Of a stretch of DNA of 64,000 nucleotides, positions 27,049 through 37,257 are shown one piece after another. Position numbers and translations under genes: made by a program. The notes below the pieces were generated by a model that saw only the letters and a list, made by a program, of their open reading frames with translations, searched no databases and was not told where the DNA came from. The first letter of the stretch is position 1. Each line of letters begins with the position of its first letter. Origin of the DNA: Rhodohalobacter sulfatireducens (GTDB lineage Bacteria; Bacteroidota; Rhodothermia; Balneolales; Balneolaceae); contig NZ_JAKLWS010000003.1 in the NCBI RefSeq assembly GCF_022012475.1, positions 214,578 through 278,577 on the forward strand. Reading direction: 5' to 3'.

Positions 27049-28584
27049 ATGGAAAATAAGCCCTACAGAAGTGATAAAGATTGGTTTAAACCAAAGTTTT
27101 ACCAGCATATTGGCTTACCCTTAACACAGAAAGATAGAGATTGGGTAGAAAAATATGTACAAAATCCTAAAAATATAGCAGCTCACTCTTTTCTACCATT
27201 CATATACAGAAAGATTGAGAAGAAAAAGTTTAGAAGAGATATACATTCGGATGGAACTCGATCATATAAGAGAGTGAAGAGTTCGAAAACGAGGCATATA
27301 TATTATGCGAGTCACCTAGACTCTCAAATATACAGTTACTATTCGGAGCTTTTAAGAAAACCTTATGAATCTAAACTGCAAGAATTAGGAATTGGTGACT
27401 GTGTTACTGCTTACAGAAGGATACCGGTCAAAGAAGAGAAAAGAAATAAATGTAATATAGATTTTGCACGAGAAGCATTTGAGTTCATTAGAGAATGGGA
27501 TGAAAGTGAAGTAGATGTAATTACTCTAGACATTAAAAGTTTTTTTGACTCTTTAGATCATAGCATCTTAAAAAAAAGGTGGTATAATCTGATTGGTTCT
27601 AAAAAGAACCTAAGAGCGGATCACTATAATATTTTTAAAAATCTTACAAGATACTCATTTATTAACGAGAATCAGCTTTTTAAAGAATTCTGTGATGATA
27701 TCATTGTACGAATGGCTGATGGTTCACTGAAAAGGAAGAGAATAAATAGGTCAAGATATTTAAACGAAAAGAATGCCATTGCTTACTGTTATAAGAAAGA
27801 ATTTCAAGACAGGGTTAAAAATAAAGGATTGATTAACGAATCAACTCTAGAACAGGGCTCAAAGACAGGAAGAAAAATTCCTGGAAAGATCCGAACAAAA
27901 GGTATTCCACAAGGAACACCCTTAAGTGCAATGTTGGCGAATATATATATGATAAATTTCGACCATTCTATGTATCAGGAGGTAAAAAAAATGGGAGGTG
28001 TCTATCGAAGATATTCGGATGATATGATAATCATTTGTAGCCCTGTAGATTCTAAGAAACTTGAAGAAGGTGCGATTGAACTTATAGAACGATCTAAGCT
28101 GAAAATACAACCTAAAAAAACTAGAAAGTTTAGGTTCAAAAAAAGTGAAACTGGTTTTAATTGTTCTGAATGGATGCCAGAGTCAAAGATTTGGTATCCC
28201 AATACAAATTTGGAATATTTAGGTTTTGAATTTGATGGCAAAAGAGCTTTAATCAAATCATCAAGTATTTCTAAGTTTTACAGAAATATGAAAAGATCTG
28301 TTCGAAGAAGTGCATTTTTTGCAAAGTATGGGAAAAGCAAAGACGACAATATTTATAAAAGAAGATTATTTAAAAGGTATTCCCATTTAGGAGCGGGTCG
28401 AAGAAAAATTTATAAGAGGGATAAAAATGATAATACTAAATGGTTTATCAGCTATAAATATGACTGGGGTAATTTTATAACTTATGTTCGTCTTGCTGAA
28501 AATGCTTTCAATAGTTCTGATATCAGAGGACAATTAAAGAATCATTGGAAGAAGTTAAATAATGAGATTGATAAGCATGAGTGA
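27049..28584 (+). CDS. Defence-associated reverse transcriptase (DRT, probably DRT2-like)
   Basis: A 511-residue reverse transcriptase with the catalytic palm motifs: VITLDIKSFFDSLDHSI (D161, motif A), KGIPQGTPLSAMLANIYM (about 284-301) and YRRYSDDMIIIC (YSDD 322-325). The N-terminal block (IYYASHLDSQIYSYYSELL) and AYRRIPV are the kind seen in unknown-group defence RTs, and I judge it closest to DRT2. There is no group II intron maturase or endonuclease domain. It stands between the nuclease pair and the convergent type I restriction genes, with a structured leader upstream. The assignment to DRT is firm from the setting; the subtype is uncertain. Confidence 0.75.
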   Translation: MENKPYRSDKDWFKPKFYQHIGLPLTQKDRDWVEKYVQNPKNIAAHSFLPFIYRKIEKKKFRRDIHSDGTRSYKRVKSSKTRHIYYASHLDSQIYSYYSELLRKPYESKLQELGIGDCVTAYRRIPVKEEKRNKCNIDFAREAFEFIREWDESEVDVITLDIKSFFDSLDHSILKKRWYNLIGSKKNLRADHYNIFKNLTRYSFINENQLFKEFCDDIIVRMADGSLKRKRINRSRYLNEKNAIAYCYKKEFQDRVKNKGLINESTLEQGSKTGRKIPGKIRTKGIPQGTPLSAMLANIYMINFDHSMYQEVKKMGGVYRRYSDDMIIICSPVDSKKLEEGAIELIERSKLKIQPKKTRKFRFKKSETGFNCSEWMPESKIWYPNTNLEYLGFEFDGKRALIKSSSISKFYRNMKRSVRRSAFFAKYGKSKDDNIYKRRLFKRYSHLGAGRRKIYKRDKNDNTKWFISYKYDWGNFITYVRLAENAFNSSDIRGQLKNHWKKLNNEIDKHE

Positions 28585-28596
28585 AGGTAACTAATC

Positions 28597-31464
28597 CTAA
28601 GCCACCATCTCATCAACAAACACATTCACAAACTCATCCATCTTACTGATGATGCGTTGCGAAATTCTATGTGCTTCTAAAACACTGGGTCGTTCTTCCA
28701 AGCATTCTCGAATTTCCTTGTTCAATGGTTTTTTACCTGTAAATACATAAGTATTTACTAAGTTCTTGAATTGCTTCTTGTCAAGGTTTTCCTCTTCACA
28801 GATTTTGTTGAGGGCCAGCACTTTTTGTTCCTGCCAGTATTTATCGAATTCATCCTGAATGGCATCCACATCATCGATATTTGGTAACTGCTCTTCAATG
28901 AATTTCTCAATGAGTTCTCGCTTGCTGCGCAGTTCTACATCTCCGGCAATGATATCGAGGATGGCTTTCTTCTGTTTGTCTTTATCTGAGCCTTCTGCAT
29001 GCTTCATCTTGGCGATGAGCTTGAGGATGTAGGCTACATTGATTTCATCCCGGTGGATTAGCTCCAGTTCAAAATCCACGTCTTCCAAGATGGATACTTT
29101 TTCTTTTTGGTGATCATGCTTAACCATTTCATGCAGATCGAGGTATTTGCTCTTGTAATCTTCGAACTGTTGCTCTTCCATGGATAGATCATCCCATTCA
29201 AAGTCCGCAAAGGTTTTAAGAACATTGAAAATCCGCATGAGATCACGGAAAGCTTTGATAAAGGCAAGCTGATCATCTTCTGAAACCAGGTTGTCTACAC
29301 TTTTAACGGTTGGAACGATTTGAAGCAACTCGATAAACGAACTGTTGAACCGTTCTACGATCTCGTCATATTCTGGGACAAAGATCTCTTCTTTCGCATC
29401 TTTATTGGAGAATAATGTCAGGGCTTCATCGGTTCTTTCTTTTAGATTTCTGAAACAGAGAATGTTACCCTGAGACTTTTGCTCATTGATGACTCGGTTG
29501 GTTCTTGAATAGGCCTGAATGAGCCCGTGGTATCTTAGATTCTTATCTACATAAAGTGTATTGACCTTTTTTGCATCAAAGCCGGTGAGAAACATATTTA
29601 CTACCAATAGGATATCAATTCGATCTTTGTCCTGAAAGCTTTCTTTTTCCCGTTCTTTAATACGCTTGCTGATGTCCTTGTAATAATTTTCATAGGACTT
29701 TGTATCGCAGGTGGAAAAATTCGTGCCAAACATTTCATTATAGTCAGCTATGTATTCATCCAGTTTTTCGCGGGTGTGGGAGGTTTGATATTTCCCTTTC
29801 GGTTCAGCAGCTAAATTGAAATCTGGAAGTTCGCCGGTGGCGTCAGAATCATCTTCATTCGTTTCATAGGAAAAGATCGTAGCGATTCGAAGATCGTGGT
29901 CGCCCGCTTCTTTCTTTTCTTTGAATAGATCATAGTAAGTAATAAGCTCATCAACCCAGTTTACTGCAAAAATTGCCGTGTATGCTTTGCTATGCGTTTT
30001 TCGGTCATGCTGAGCAATGATAAAGTCCGCAATATTACTGAGCCTTACCTGATCGCTCATAGCTTCCGCGCGATCAATATCTTCTACATTGATATCGCCA
30101 CCCACAGTTGGCTTTCGCTTTATCGTACTGTAATACTCCAGGGCGAATTTCAAAACGTTCTTATCCCGGATGGCATCGGTGATCACATATTTGTGCAGAC
30201 ATTCATCGAACAGGTCTTTGGTCGTACGTTTGCCCAATTCATTTTTGATGGCGTTATCTGCAAAGATGGGCGTTCCGGTGAAGCCAAATAACTGACAGTC
30301 ATTAAAGAAATTGATAATTCTCTGGTGGGTATCGCCAAACTGACTGCGGTGACATTCGTCAAAGATGAATACGATCTTTTTATCCCGCAGGTATTCGATC
30401 TGTTTATGATATCGCTTTCGTTTGATGGCAAAGTTCAGCTTCTGAATAGTGGTTACGATCAGTTTATTATTCACATCCTTGAGCTGATCGACCAAGCCTT
30501 TGGTATTCTCAGTCATGTCGATGCTGCCTTTTTTGAAGGCATTGAACTCGTTGGCCGTTTGATAATCCAGGTCTTTGCGGTCGACTACAAATACCACTTT
30601 GTGTATCTTCGGCTGGTTCATGATCACCTGACTTGCTTTAAAGGAGGTCAGCGTTTTTCCTGAACCGGTGGTGTGCCAGATGTAGCCGTTCTTCTCGGAG
30701 TTTTTCACCTGATCGATAATGGCTTCCACCGCATAATACTGATAGGGGCGAAGGACCATCAAGATCTTGAAGGTCTCATTCATTACCATGTATTTGGCGA
30801 TCATCTTGCCGAGGTGATTTTTATTCAGAAATGCATCGGTAAATTTCTCGAGCTTGGTGATGTTGTTGTTCTTCTCATCGGCCCAGAAAAAGGTTTGTTT
30901 GAACGACTGCTTCCGGTTATTGGCGTAATACTTGGTATTTACACCGTTGCTGATCACAAAGATCTGTACATACTGGAATAGGGCAGAATCGCTCCAAAAG
31001 GAGTGCCGTTGGTAGCGGTTGATTTGGTTAAAGGCTTCTTTGAGTTCCAGGCCCCGACGTTTGAGTTCGATTTGAACAAGGGGAAGACCGTTTACCAGCA
31101 GCGTCACATCGTACCGAGTTTTATAGGTGCCCTCTGCGGTGACCTGATGCGTTACCTGAAAGTGATTTTGTGTCCAGTCCTCGCTGTTGAAAAAGCGAAC
31201 ATAAAGTGTTTGTTCATCTTCTCGCTTTAAAGCAAAGCGATCTCGCAGTGTTTTGGCCTTTTCAAACACATTGCCTTTGGACAAGTGATTCAGGATCTGA
31301 TTGAATTCCTGATCTGAGTAAGTGTGGCCGTTGAAGTTCTCTAATTGCTGTTTCAGATTGGCAAACAGTTCTTCCGAATCATTGATCTTTACATACTCAT
31401 AGCCCAGATTGATTAATTGCTTAACCAGCTCTTGCTCGAGGATATGTTCGGATTGTCTACTCAT
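28597..31464 (-). CDS. hsdR: Type I restriction enzyme, R subunit (HsdR)
   Basis: A 955-residue protein. An N-terminal PD-(D/E)XK nuclease region has ARYDVTLLVNGLPLVQIELKRR-type residues (RYDVTLL, then IELKRRG). The SF2 motor has Walker A HTTGSGKT near residue 265, FIFDECHRSQFGD near 370 and FTGTPIF near 400. A helical C-terminal region would bind the methylase. It provides ATP-dependent translocation and cleavage in the hsdM-hsdS-hsdR complex. Its start overlaps the end of the Abi gene by 8 bp, so the order hsdM-hsdS-abi-hsdR is one operon. Confidence 0.93.
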   Translation of the reverse strand: MSRQSEHILEQELVKQLINLGYEYVKINDSEELFANLKQQLENFNGHTYSDQEFNQILNHLSKGNVFEKAKTLRDRFALKREDEQTLYVRFFNSEDWTQNHFQVTHQVTAEGTYKTRYDVTLLVNGLPLVQIELKRRGLELKEAFNQINRYQRHSFWSDSALFQYVQIFVISNGVNTKYYANNRKQSFKQTFFWADEKNNNITKLEKFTDAFLNKNHLGKMIAKYMVMNETFKILMVLRPYQYYAVEAIIDQVKNSEKNGYIWHTTGSGKTLTSFKASQVIMNQPKIHKVVFVVDRKDLDYQTANEFNAFKKGSIDMTENTKGLVDQLKDVNNKLIVTTIQKLNFAIKRKRYHKQIEYLRDKKIVFIFDECHRSQFGDTHQRIINFFNDCQLFGFTGTPIFADNAIKNELGKRTTKDLFDECLHKYVITDAIRDKNVLKFALEYYSTIKRKPTVGGDINVEDIDRAEAMSDQVRLSNIADFIIAQHDRKTHSKAYTAIFAVNWVDELITYYDLFKEKKEAGDHDLRIATIFSYETNEDDSDATGELPDFNLAAEPKGKYQTSHTREKLDEYIADYNEMFGTNFSTCDTKSYENYYKDISKRIKEREKESFQDKDRIDILLVVNMFLTGFDAKKVNTLYVDKNLRYHGLIQAYSRTNRVINEQKSQGNILCFRNLKERTDEALTLFSNKDAKEEIFVPEYDEIVERFNSSFIELLQIVPTVKSVDNLVSEDDQLAFIKAFRDLMRIFNVLKTFADFEWDDLSMEEQQFEDYKSKYLDLHEMVKHDHQKEKVSILEDVDFELELIHRDEINVAYILKLIAKMKHAEGSDKDKQKKAILDIIAGDVELRSKRELIEKFIEEQLPNIDDVDAIQDEFDKYWQEQKVLALNKICEEENLDKKQFKNLVNTYVFTGKKPLNKEIRECLEERPSVLEAHRISQRIISKMDEFVNVFVDEMVA

Positions 31465-32098
31465 CTTCTATGCCTTGTTCATCTTTATAATCCCTGAGTT
31501 GCTCTTCGTAAGCAACTCTATCCTGATAAAACAATGCCTCGCTATAGCTTAAGCTAAAATCAAGATAGGCTTCATCAAGGTAATCGTTGAAATCAAAATT
31601 TTCCTCATATTTGATGTCCTCTTTATGTGATAGATCAATCTTAAAAAAGTGTTCTAAGAGATAATGGGCAATAGAGTCTGTTACTCCCATGATCATTTTG
31701 GCACTTTGTTTTGTACTAACAAATTCCTTTGGCGATGATTTACCGTGAGAGATATCTCCTCTGTCATTTCTTATTTCTCCCATTCTTTTGACAAGATTAT
31801 AACCTTGTCTGCTAAAAGGTTCTTCTATTGGATTTTCAGTTGTACTCAATCTCCAGCAGGCATTCTTAAATAATTCTTGTACATCAAAACTGTTAATCTC
31901 TTTTTTTGTGATAGAATCATCTAGCCTAACTAATATCGTTTTACAGATTCCTTCGATTAATGATTTTGAGCATTCAATGGATATGTCAGGGTTGCTGCTT
32001 ACATTCTCCTCAATTTTTTCAATGATGTTTTTGTAGTACCCAAATTCATTATGAATATTTTCATGCTTATCGATGATATTTCGGGTTAGAGTCATCAT
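31457..32098 (-). CDS. Abortive infection family protein (Abi C-terminal/HEPN-like)
   Basis: A 213-residue mostly helical protein. The central segment ECSKSLIEGICKTIL and the motif KRMGEIRNDRGDISHGKSSP match Abi C-terminal family proteins; R...H in RNDRGDISHGK is a HEPN-like pair. The acidic C terminus is not recognised. It lies between hsdS and hsdR with a 1-bp gap to hsdS and an overlap with hsdR, so it is part of the restriction operon. It may be a backup that acts if restriction fails; this is inference from context. Confidence 0.75.
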   Translation of the reverse strand: MMTLTRNIIDKHENIHNEFGYYKNIIEKIEENVSSNPDISIECSKSLIEGICKTILVRLDDSITKKEINSFDVQELFKNACWRLSTTENPIEEPFSRQGYNLVKRMGEIRNDRGDISHGKSSPKEFVSTKQSAKMIMGVTDSIAHYLLEHFFKIDLSHKEDIKYEENFDFNDYLDEAYLDFSLSYSEALFYQDRVAYEEQLRDYKDEQGIEDE

Positions 32099-32099
32099 A

Positions 32100-33320
32100 T
32101 CAGACGAACATTTTCTGGAGTAATCCTTTTTTGAATTTTTCAGCTAACTCCAGCTTTTGATTTACTGTTTTTATCTTTTTTGAAACCGTGTTAATAAAAT
32201 CAGTAATCATTTCTCGTTCTTTTTCAGATGGAACTGGAATAGGTAGTTTTTGGAAATCACCGACAGTAATATTCATTCTGTCATGCCGAGCTCCAAAATT
32301 GGCCACACTGTGCATGTATCGATGCCATAATGTGGTTTCAAAGAAGTATTCAAAAAAATCGAGATGGTTTTCATTTATCCTAAATACAGAGTAGAGTGGT
32401 GACATTACACCCGTTTTGAGCTTATTTCTTTTAATGGGCCCAACCGGCGCCTCACTGGAGATTCTAGGGTTATATACGAAGTCATCCTTTTTAACAATGT
32501 AATATCCACCGAGATTACTCTTGTTTGCGATACTTTTATCGAAGTATTCTGTTTGACTGACTACTCCCTGAACAGCAGAATTCGTTAATACAAAATCATA
32601 CTCTTCATCTTCATTCTTATCTGTAATCCGATCTGAAATTTCACCTAATTCTTTGTATTTCCATTCAGGAAAATTCTTTCTTTTCTCATCTTTGAACCGG
32701 ATTTCCTGAGAAAAGAGTTTTTGCATTACCCCTTTTTTGTATTCTTCTAGAAGCTCCTTCTTTCTCCTAAAATGCTGAATTTTCAGATCTACGGAGGAAA
32801 GGAAATCGGCTATTTTTTGCTGTTCATTTCTTGAAGGTAAATTCAAGTTCAACAACTTTAGTTGTGTTGAATACAGGTGTATAACAGATGAGCCTTGAGC
32901 AAATCTTGCTATATCTTTGCTCTTCTTTCCATTAAGATAATATGCTAAATATGTTGAATCTTGATCACTTTTGATGATGTTAATATCGCCACCTAATGCT
33001 ATCCCAGACCTTCTAACACAGGAAGCTGTAGCAATATCAATTGCAGTTTCACCTGATGAAGGAATGATTAGGTCATTTGCTTCACTTAATTCTAGATCTT
33101 TTTCATTTAAATTCGTTTTAGAAACTGTGTGATCTATTAATTCACTGTATGTGGTATATAATTCACCATAACGAATACAATCAGTTTTTCCATCCTCAAT
33201 AACTTCATCTTTAGAAATCCCTTTACCCTTACTGAATTTTCCAATTTCACTTAATAAGAAAATACTGTAATCATTACTAAATTCTGGGAATCTCAATTTT
33301 GGCTCTGACTTTTTCTTCAT
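32100..33320 (-). CDS. hsdS: Type I restriction enzyme, specificity subunit (HsdS)
   Basis: About 406 residues with two target-recognition halves. Each half ends in a conserved helix: NEQQKIADFLSSVDLKIQHFRRKKELLEEYKKGVMQKLF after the first domain and EREMITDFINTVSKKIKTV with KFKKGLLQKMF at the end. I prefer ATG at 33320, 2 bp after the hsdM stop, to the in-frame TTG at 33338. It decides the split DNA recognition sequence of the methylase and nuclease. Confidence 0.92.
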   Translation of the reverse strand: MKKKSEPKLRFPEFSNDYSIFLLSEIGKFSKGKGISKDEVIEDGKTDCIRYGELYTTYSELIDHTVSKTNLNEKDLELSEANDLIIPSSGETAIDIATASCVRRSGIALGGDINIIKSDQDSTYLAYYLNGKKSKDIARFAQGSSVIHLYSTQLKLLNLNLPSRNEQQKIADFLSSVDLKIQHFRRKKELLEEYKKGVMQKLFSQEIRFKDEKRKNFPEWKYKELGEISDRITDKNEDEEYDFVLTNSAVQGVVSQTEYFDKSIANKSNLGGYYIVKKDDFVYNPRISSEAPVGPIKRNKLKTGVMSPLYSVFRINENHLDFFEYFFETTLWHRYMHSVANFGARHDRMNITVGDFQKLPIPVPSEKEREMITDFINTVSKKIKTVNQKLELAEKFKKGLLQKMFV

Positions 33321-33321
33321 C

Positions 33322-34914
33322 TTAAAAAGGAGCCTCAATCCCTAATTCTTTGCAGTAGTTGGCAATGGCTTCATCCGTTTTCTGGATATTATTATCCAAA
33401 GCTTTCAGTTCTTGGGCAACAGCTTGCAGGTCCACCACTTCTTCTTCCTCAAAGGTATCCACATAGCGGGGAATGTTGAGGTTATAATCGTTTTCGGCAA
33501 TTTCATCCCGGTTGGTGATATAGCTGTATTTTTCTTCCAGCTCTCCGGTGTATTCAGAGTCCCAATTGCCACTCACATACTCTTTGTAGGTCTCAATAAT
33601 CTTAGAAATGTCTTCCGGTCGGAGCTTATGCTGCGTGGATACTTTCTCATAATGCTCACTCGCATCAATAAAAAGCACATGCTCAGAGTGTGTACGCTGT
33701 TTTCTAAGCACCAGAACACAAGTGGGAATTGAGGTGCCAAAAAAGATATTGGCCGGCAAGCCAATCACCGCATCCAGGTAATTCAGCTCCTTAATAATAT
33801 GCTCACGAATGGTTCCCTCACCGCCACTTCTAAACAACACGCCATGAGGTAGCACACAGGCCATGGTTCCGTTATCATCCAACTGGTGAATCATGTGCTG
33901 AACGAAAGCAAAATCGGCCCGGCTCTTAGGAGCCAGTTTTCCATACGCAGAAAATCGGTCGTCATTCATCTTCAGCGGGTCGGAACTCCACTTGGCCGAG
34001 AACGGGGGATTGGCCACCACGGCTTCAAATTTCTTATCAATATGCTGAGGCCGTTCCAGTGTATCCTCATTCTTAATATCAAACCGGCTGTAATGCACAT
34101 CGTGCATAATCATGTTCATCCGGCAGAGGTTATAGGTGGTCGGGTTGCTTTCCTGCCCAAAATACTCCCCAACTTCATCTACTTCCCGTGCCACACGGAG
34201 CAGCAAAGATCCCGATCCACAAGTGGGATCGTACACGTTTTTAAGTCGCTCCTTACCTACCGTAACCAGCTTGGCCAACACCGAGCTCACTTCCTGAGGC
34301 GTATAAAACTCACCGGCCTTTTTCCCGGCACCACTGGCAAACTGCCCGATCAGGTATTCGTAGGCATCACCTAACACATCGTTTTCAGGATTGTCGAGCT
34401 CAAAATCCACCTCATCCAGTTTCTCCATCACCTTCACGATAATTTCGTTACGGTCCTCCGGAGTTTTACCCAGCTTGCTGCTGTCCAAATCCAGATCTTC
34501 AAAAAGGTTTTCAAAATCTTCCTCACTGTCAGTACCCATCGTGCTTTGCTCAATATCAATCAGCACCTTTTGGAGATCATCCAGAATGAATTTGGCCTTA
34601 CCGTTGCCATTGCCCCGCATCACCATGGTACTAAATAGCTCACCCGGTTCCAGGAAATAACCCAAATCATCAATGGCATTTTCCTTTACCGCTTCCAGAT
34701 ACTGTTGTCCCGGTTTGGTATTCAGGTTAATCGAGTGGTAGGTCATGTTATCCGGTGCCAGAATCTTGTTGGCGTACCGAAGCATCTTTTCACTCAAATA
34801 CTTGTAAAAAATAAACCCAAGAATATAGTCCCTGAATTCATCTGCCCCCATTTTGCCCCGAAGGTTATTAGCTATATCCCAAAGCTTCTGATTGAGCTTT
34901 TGTTTTTCTGTCAT
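33322..34914 (-). CDS. hsdM: Type I restriction enzyme, M subunit (HsdM)
   Basis: A 530-residue N6-adenine methyltransferase. It has an N-terminal HsdM helical domain (LWDIANNLRGKMGADEFRDYIL), motif I DPTCGSGSLLLRV near residue 228 and NPPFSAKW near 302. FYTPQEVSSVLAKL precedes motif I, as in all HsdM proteins. It is the first gene of the restriction operon, and its promoter lies in the 216-bp gap shared with the divergent TIR gene. Confidence 0.95.
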   Translation of the reverse strand: MTEKQKLNQKLWDIANNLRGKMGADEFRDYILGFIFYKYLSEKMLRYANKILAPDNMTYHSINLNTKPGQQYLEAVKENAIDDLGYFLEPGELFSTMVMRGNGNGKAKFILDDLQKVLIDIEQSTMGTDSEEDFENLFEDLDLDSSKLGKTPEDRNEIIVKVMEKLDEVDFELDNPENDVLGDAYEYLIGQFASGAGKKAGEFYTPQEVSSVLAKLVTVGKERLKNVYDPTCGSGSLLLRVAREVDEVGEYFGQESNPTTYNLCRMNMIMHDVHYSRFDIKNEDTLERPQHIDKKFEAVVANPPFSAKWSSDPLKMNDDRFSAYGKLAPKSRADFAFVQHMIHQLDDNGTMACVLPHGVLFRSGGEGTIREHIIKELNYLDAVIGLPANIFFGTSIPTCVLVLRKQRTHSEHVLFIDASEHYEKVSTQHKLRPEDISKIIETYKEYVSGNWDSEYTGELEEKYSYITNRDEIAENDYNLNIPRYVDTFEEEEVVDLQAVAQELKALDNNIQKTDEAIANYCKELGIEAPF

Positions 34915-35130
34915 GTGTACCCAATGAATGATTTGTTAGAGTAGCTTCAATTCTTGATAAACAATATAAAAATGATTGGTGGGATTCAAAGGGTCAACGG
35001 AATAAGCAAAAGATGAAAATTTTCTTTTTTTAGAAACTTTTATTAGCTACTGATGGATTAAACAAAATTCTCACATCTTTTAGAGAAAAACTTCACCAAT
35101 ATATGTGGGTACAATTAAAACTACTTTATC

Positions 35131-36099
35131 ATGTCAAAAATTTTCATGTCATATTCCCATAAAGATGAAAGTCTGAGGGACGAATTGGAGACTCATCTTT
35201 CTTTGCTTAAACGTCAAGGGCTAATTTCTACTTGGCATGACCGAAAAATTTTACCAGGAGATGAATTCGGAAATGAAATCGATGAGAACCTTGAGAGTTC
35301 GGTTATCATTTTGCTCTTAGTCAGTCCGTATTTTATAGCTTCTGATTACTGTTATGATATTGAAATGAAAAGAGCATTGGAGCGGCATAGAAATAATCAA
35401 GCAAGAGTAATTCCTATCATATTAGAGCATTGCGATTGGCATTCGGCTCCTTTTGGAAAATTACAAGCTTTACCAAAAGATGGAAGGCCAGTGACTGATT
35501 ACCCAAACCAGCACAAAGCTTTTACTGAAATTGCTACTGGAATCAGAACAGCCATTGAAGAAACACAAAGTAAGAAACCAAAATCCGATTCTGATCAATC
35601 AAATATTCCGCCAAAGAGAACTCAAACAACTGAAACAAAAGATCTTCAGCGTTCTTCAAATCTTAGAGTAAAAAAATCATTTTCTGATAAAGAAAGGGAT
35701 GATTTTTTGAAGGAGTCATTTGAGTACATCAATAAATTTTTCAAAAATTCACTGCAAGAGCTAAAAAATCGAAATGAATTCGTCGATTTTACTCTCAATC
35801 CTATGGATTCACAAACTTTTACGGTTAAGGTGTATAAACAACAAACTCAGGCAAGCCAATGTAAAATTTGGAGGGGTTCAAGTTTTGGGAGAACAGAGGC
35901 TATTATGTATTCGAATTCTATAAGTGAAAGAAATAGTTTTAATGAAATGTTTACCGTAAACGATGACGGTTATCAACAGTTTTTGGTTCCTACTGGGATG
36001 CTGAATTTACATACCGGTCAGGATATGGATAAAAATTTATCCGCTAAAGGTGCAGCTGAGTTATTATGGGATAAATTGATAGAGCCCTTGCAGAGGTGA
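35131..36099 (+). CDS. TIR-domain protein with unknown C-terminal domain
   Basis: A 322-residue protein. Residues 1-140 form a TIR domain: KIFMSYSHKDE at the start, TWHDRKILPGDEF (BB-loop region) and SDYCYDIEMKRALE with E78 in the usual NADase catalytic place. A charged linker (about 145-180) leads to a C-terminal domain (185-322) I do not recognise. Bacterial TIR proteins cleave NAD+ or make signalling nucleotides in defence when a sensor domain is triggered. The C-terminal domain could be the sensor. It is divergent from the restriction operon. Confidence 0.8.
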   Translation: MSKIFMSYSHKDESLRDELETHLSLLKRQGLISTWHDRKILPGDEFGNEIDENLESSVIILLLVSPYFIASDYCYDIEMKRALERHRNNQARVIPIILEHCDWHSAPFGKLQALPKDGRPVTDYPNQHKAFTEIATGIRTAIEETQSKKPKSDSDQSNIPPKRTQTTETKDLQRSSNLRVKKSFSDKERDDFLKESFEYINKFFKNSLQELKNRNEFVDFTLNPMDSQTFTVKVYKQQTQASQCKIWRGSSFGRTEAIMYSNSISERNSFNEMFTVNDDGYQQFLVPTGMLNLHTGQDMDKNLSAKGAAELLWDKLIEPLQR

Positions 36100-36305
36100 A
36101 TATTCTTAATGGTATAGGTAAAGCTTAACTTGTATGAGATTGTATTTAAATAGGGCTTTTAACGGGATATAACATGTTAGCTATTTTTGTACCGAGGATA
36201 TTGGATTTACGATTCGAAATCAGGAATATCTTGTGAAGGCAGAGCCTTTAATATTGCGGAGTTAAGAAGGTAGTTAATTATGGTCCGCTAGGATATCTAT
36301 TATGG

Positions 36306-37175
36306 ATGTATAAATTTAAACAAATGCCAAATAGACAAGCTCGATTAAATTTTGAAGGTATTGAAGACCAAGAAGATCAGTTAAATGAGCTTTTCTACGG
36401 AGTTCATCTCATTCGTAAAAGTGTAGAGTATCTAAAATATTTAGATTTTATAACTCGCTTCAAGAGATATTCGATTTTTAATACATCCTTAGTTTATGTT
36501 CAAAAACCTGAAACTGCATGGTTTGCAACCCCAAAGAACTGGCGCAAACGTGGTCGTAGAATAAAAGAAGATGCAAGACCTTTGGTCATGCTACAACCGG
36601 GAGGGCCAATTATGTTTGTATACGATGTGAACGACACTTATGGTGAAAATCTTCCAGAGAGTTTGTTTGAACCTTTCAGAGTTGAAGGAGATTTTGATGA
36701 GAAACTTTGGTACAGATTATCAAACTCAATAAGAGAATTTAAATTCAAGCTGATTAAAAAAGATGAGATTATACAAAGGGGAGGTGCAGTTGCGAGAAAA
36801 TCCTCTGACAGTCCTATGGTCAGATTTGAAATTACTATTAATAATAGGCAGAAAGAAGAGGTCCATTTTCAGACAGTTGTTCATGAATTAGCACATGTTT
36901 TTTGCGGTCATTTAGGTAGTGCTTCAGATGAAAAATGGCCTGATCGAAGAGATTTAAATAAACAATCAAGAGAATTTGAAGCAGAATCAGTCAGCTATTT
37001 GGTCTGTAGAAGACAAGGGCTGGATACTAAATCAGATGAATACTTAGCTCAACATATTAATTCAGATGATCATATTCCGCAGATTTCAATAGAAAAAGTG
37101 CTCAGATCTGCAGATTGGATTGAGAAAATTTTAGAAGGTACAGAATTGAAATTGTATCGCCAGAACAATAATTAA
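36306..37175 (+). CDS. ArdC/ImmA-like zinc metalloprotease
   Basis: A 289-residue protein with an ArdC-like N-terminal region (FKRYSIFNTSLVYVQKPETA, KNWRKRGRRIKEDARPLVML). An ImmA/IrrE-type zincin follows: VVHELAHVFCGH (HELAH 193-197) and FEAESVSYLVC as third ligand and support helix. ArdC proteins are antirestriction factors of mobile elements; ImmA-type proteases cleave repressors. Either role suits a mobile element beside a restriction system. It has its own upstream gap of about 200 bp after the TIR gene. Confidence 0.72.
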   Translation: MYKFKQMPNRQARLNFEGIEDQEDQLNELFYGVHLIRKSVEYLKYLDFITRFKRYSIFNTSLVYVQKPETAWFATPKNWRKRGRRIKEDARPLVMLQPGGPIMFVYDVNDTYGENLPESLFEPFRVEGDFDEKLWYRLSNSIREFKFKLIKKDEIIQRGGAVARKSSDSPMVRFEITINNRQKEEVHFQTVVHELAHVFCGHLGSASDEKWPDRRDLNKQSREFEAESVSYLVCRRQGLDTKSDEYLAQHINSDDHIPQISIEKVLRSADWIEKILEGTELKLYRQNNN

Positions 37176-37257
37176 ATCCATGACCGAACCCACTTAGTTA
37201 GAGAATAATCAATTCTGCCGCGATGGGTAAAATTTTACCAAATTCACTTTGCACCTT

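Noticed and set aside
27049..28584. Retron or group II intron reverse transcriptase
   Set aside because: There is no maturase or endonuclease domain and no retron-type msr/msd layout with VTG-type motif that I can see; the setting and motifs fit a defence RT.
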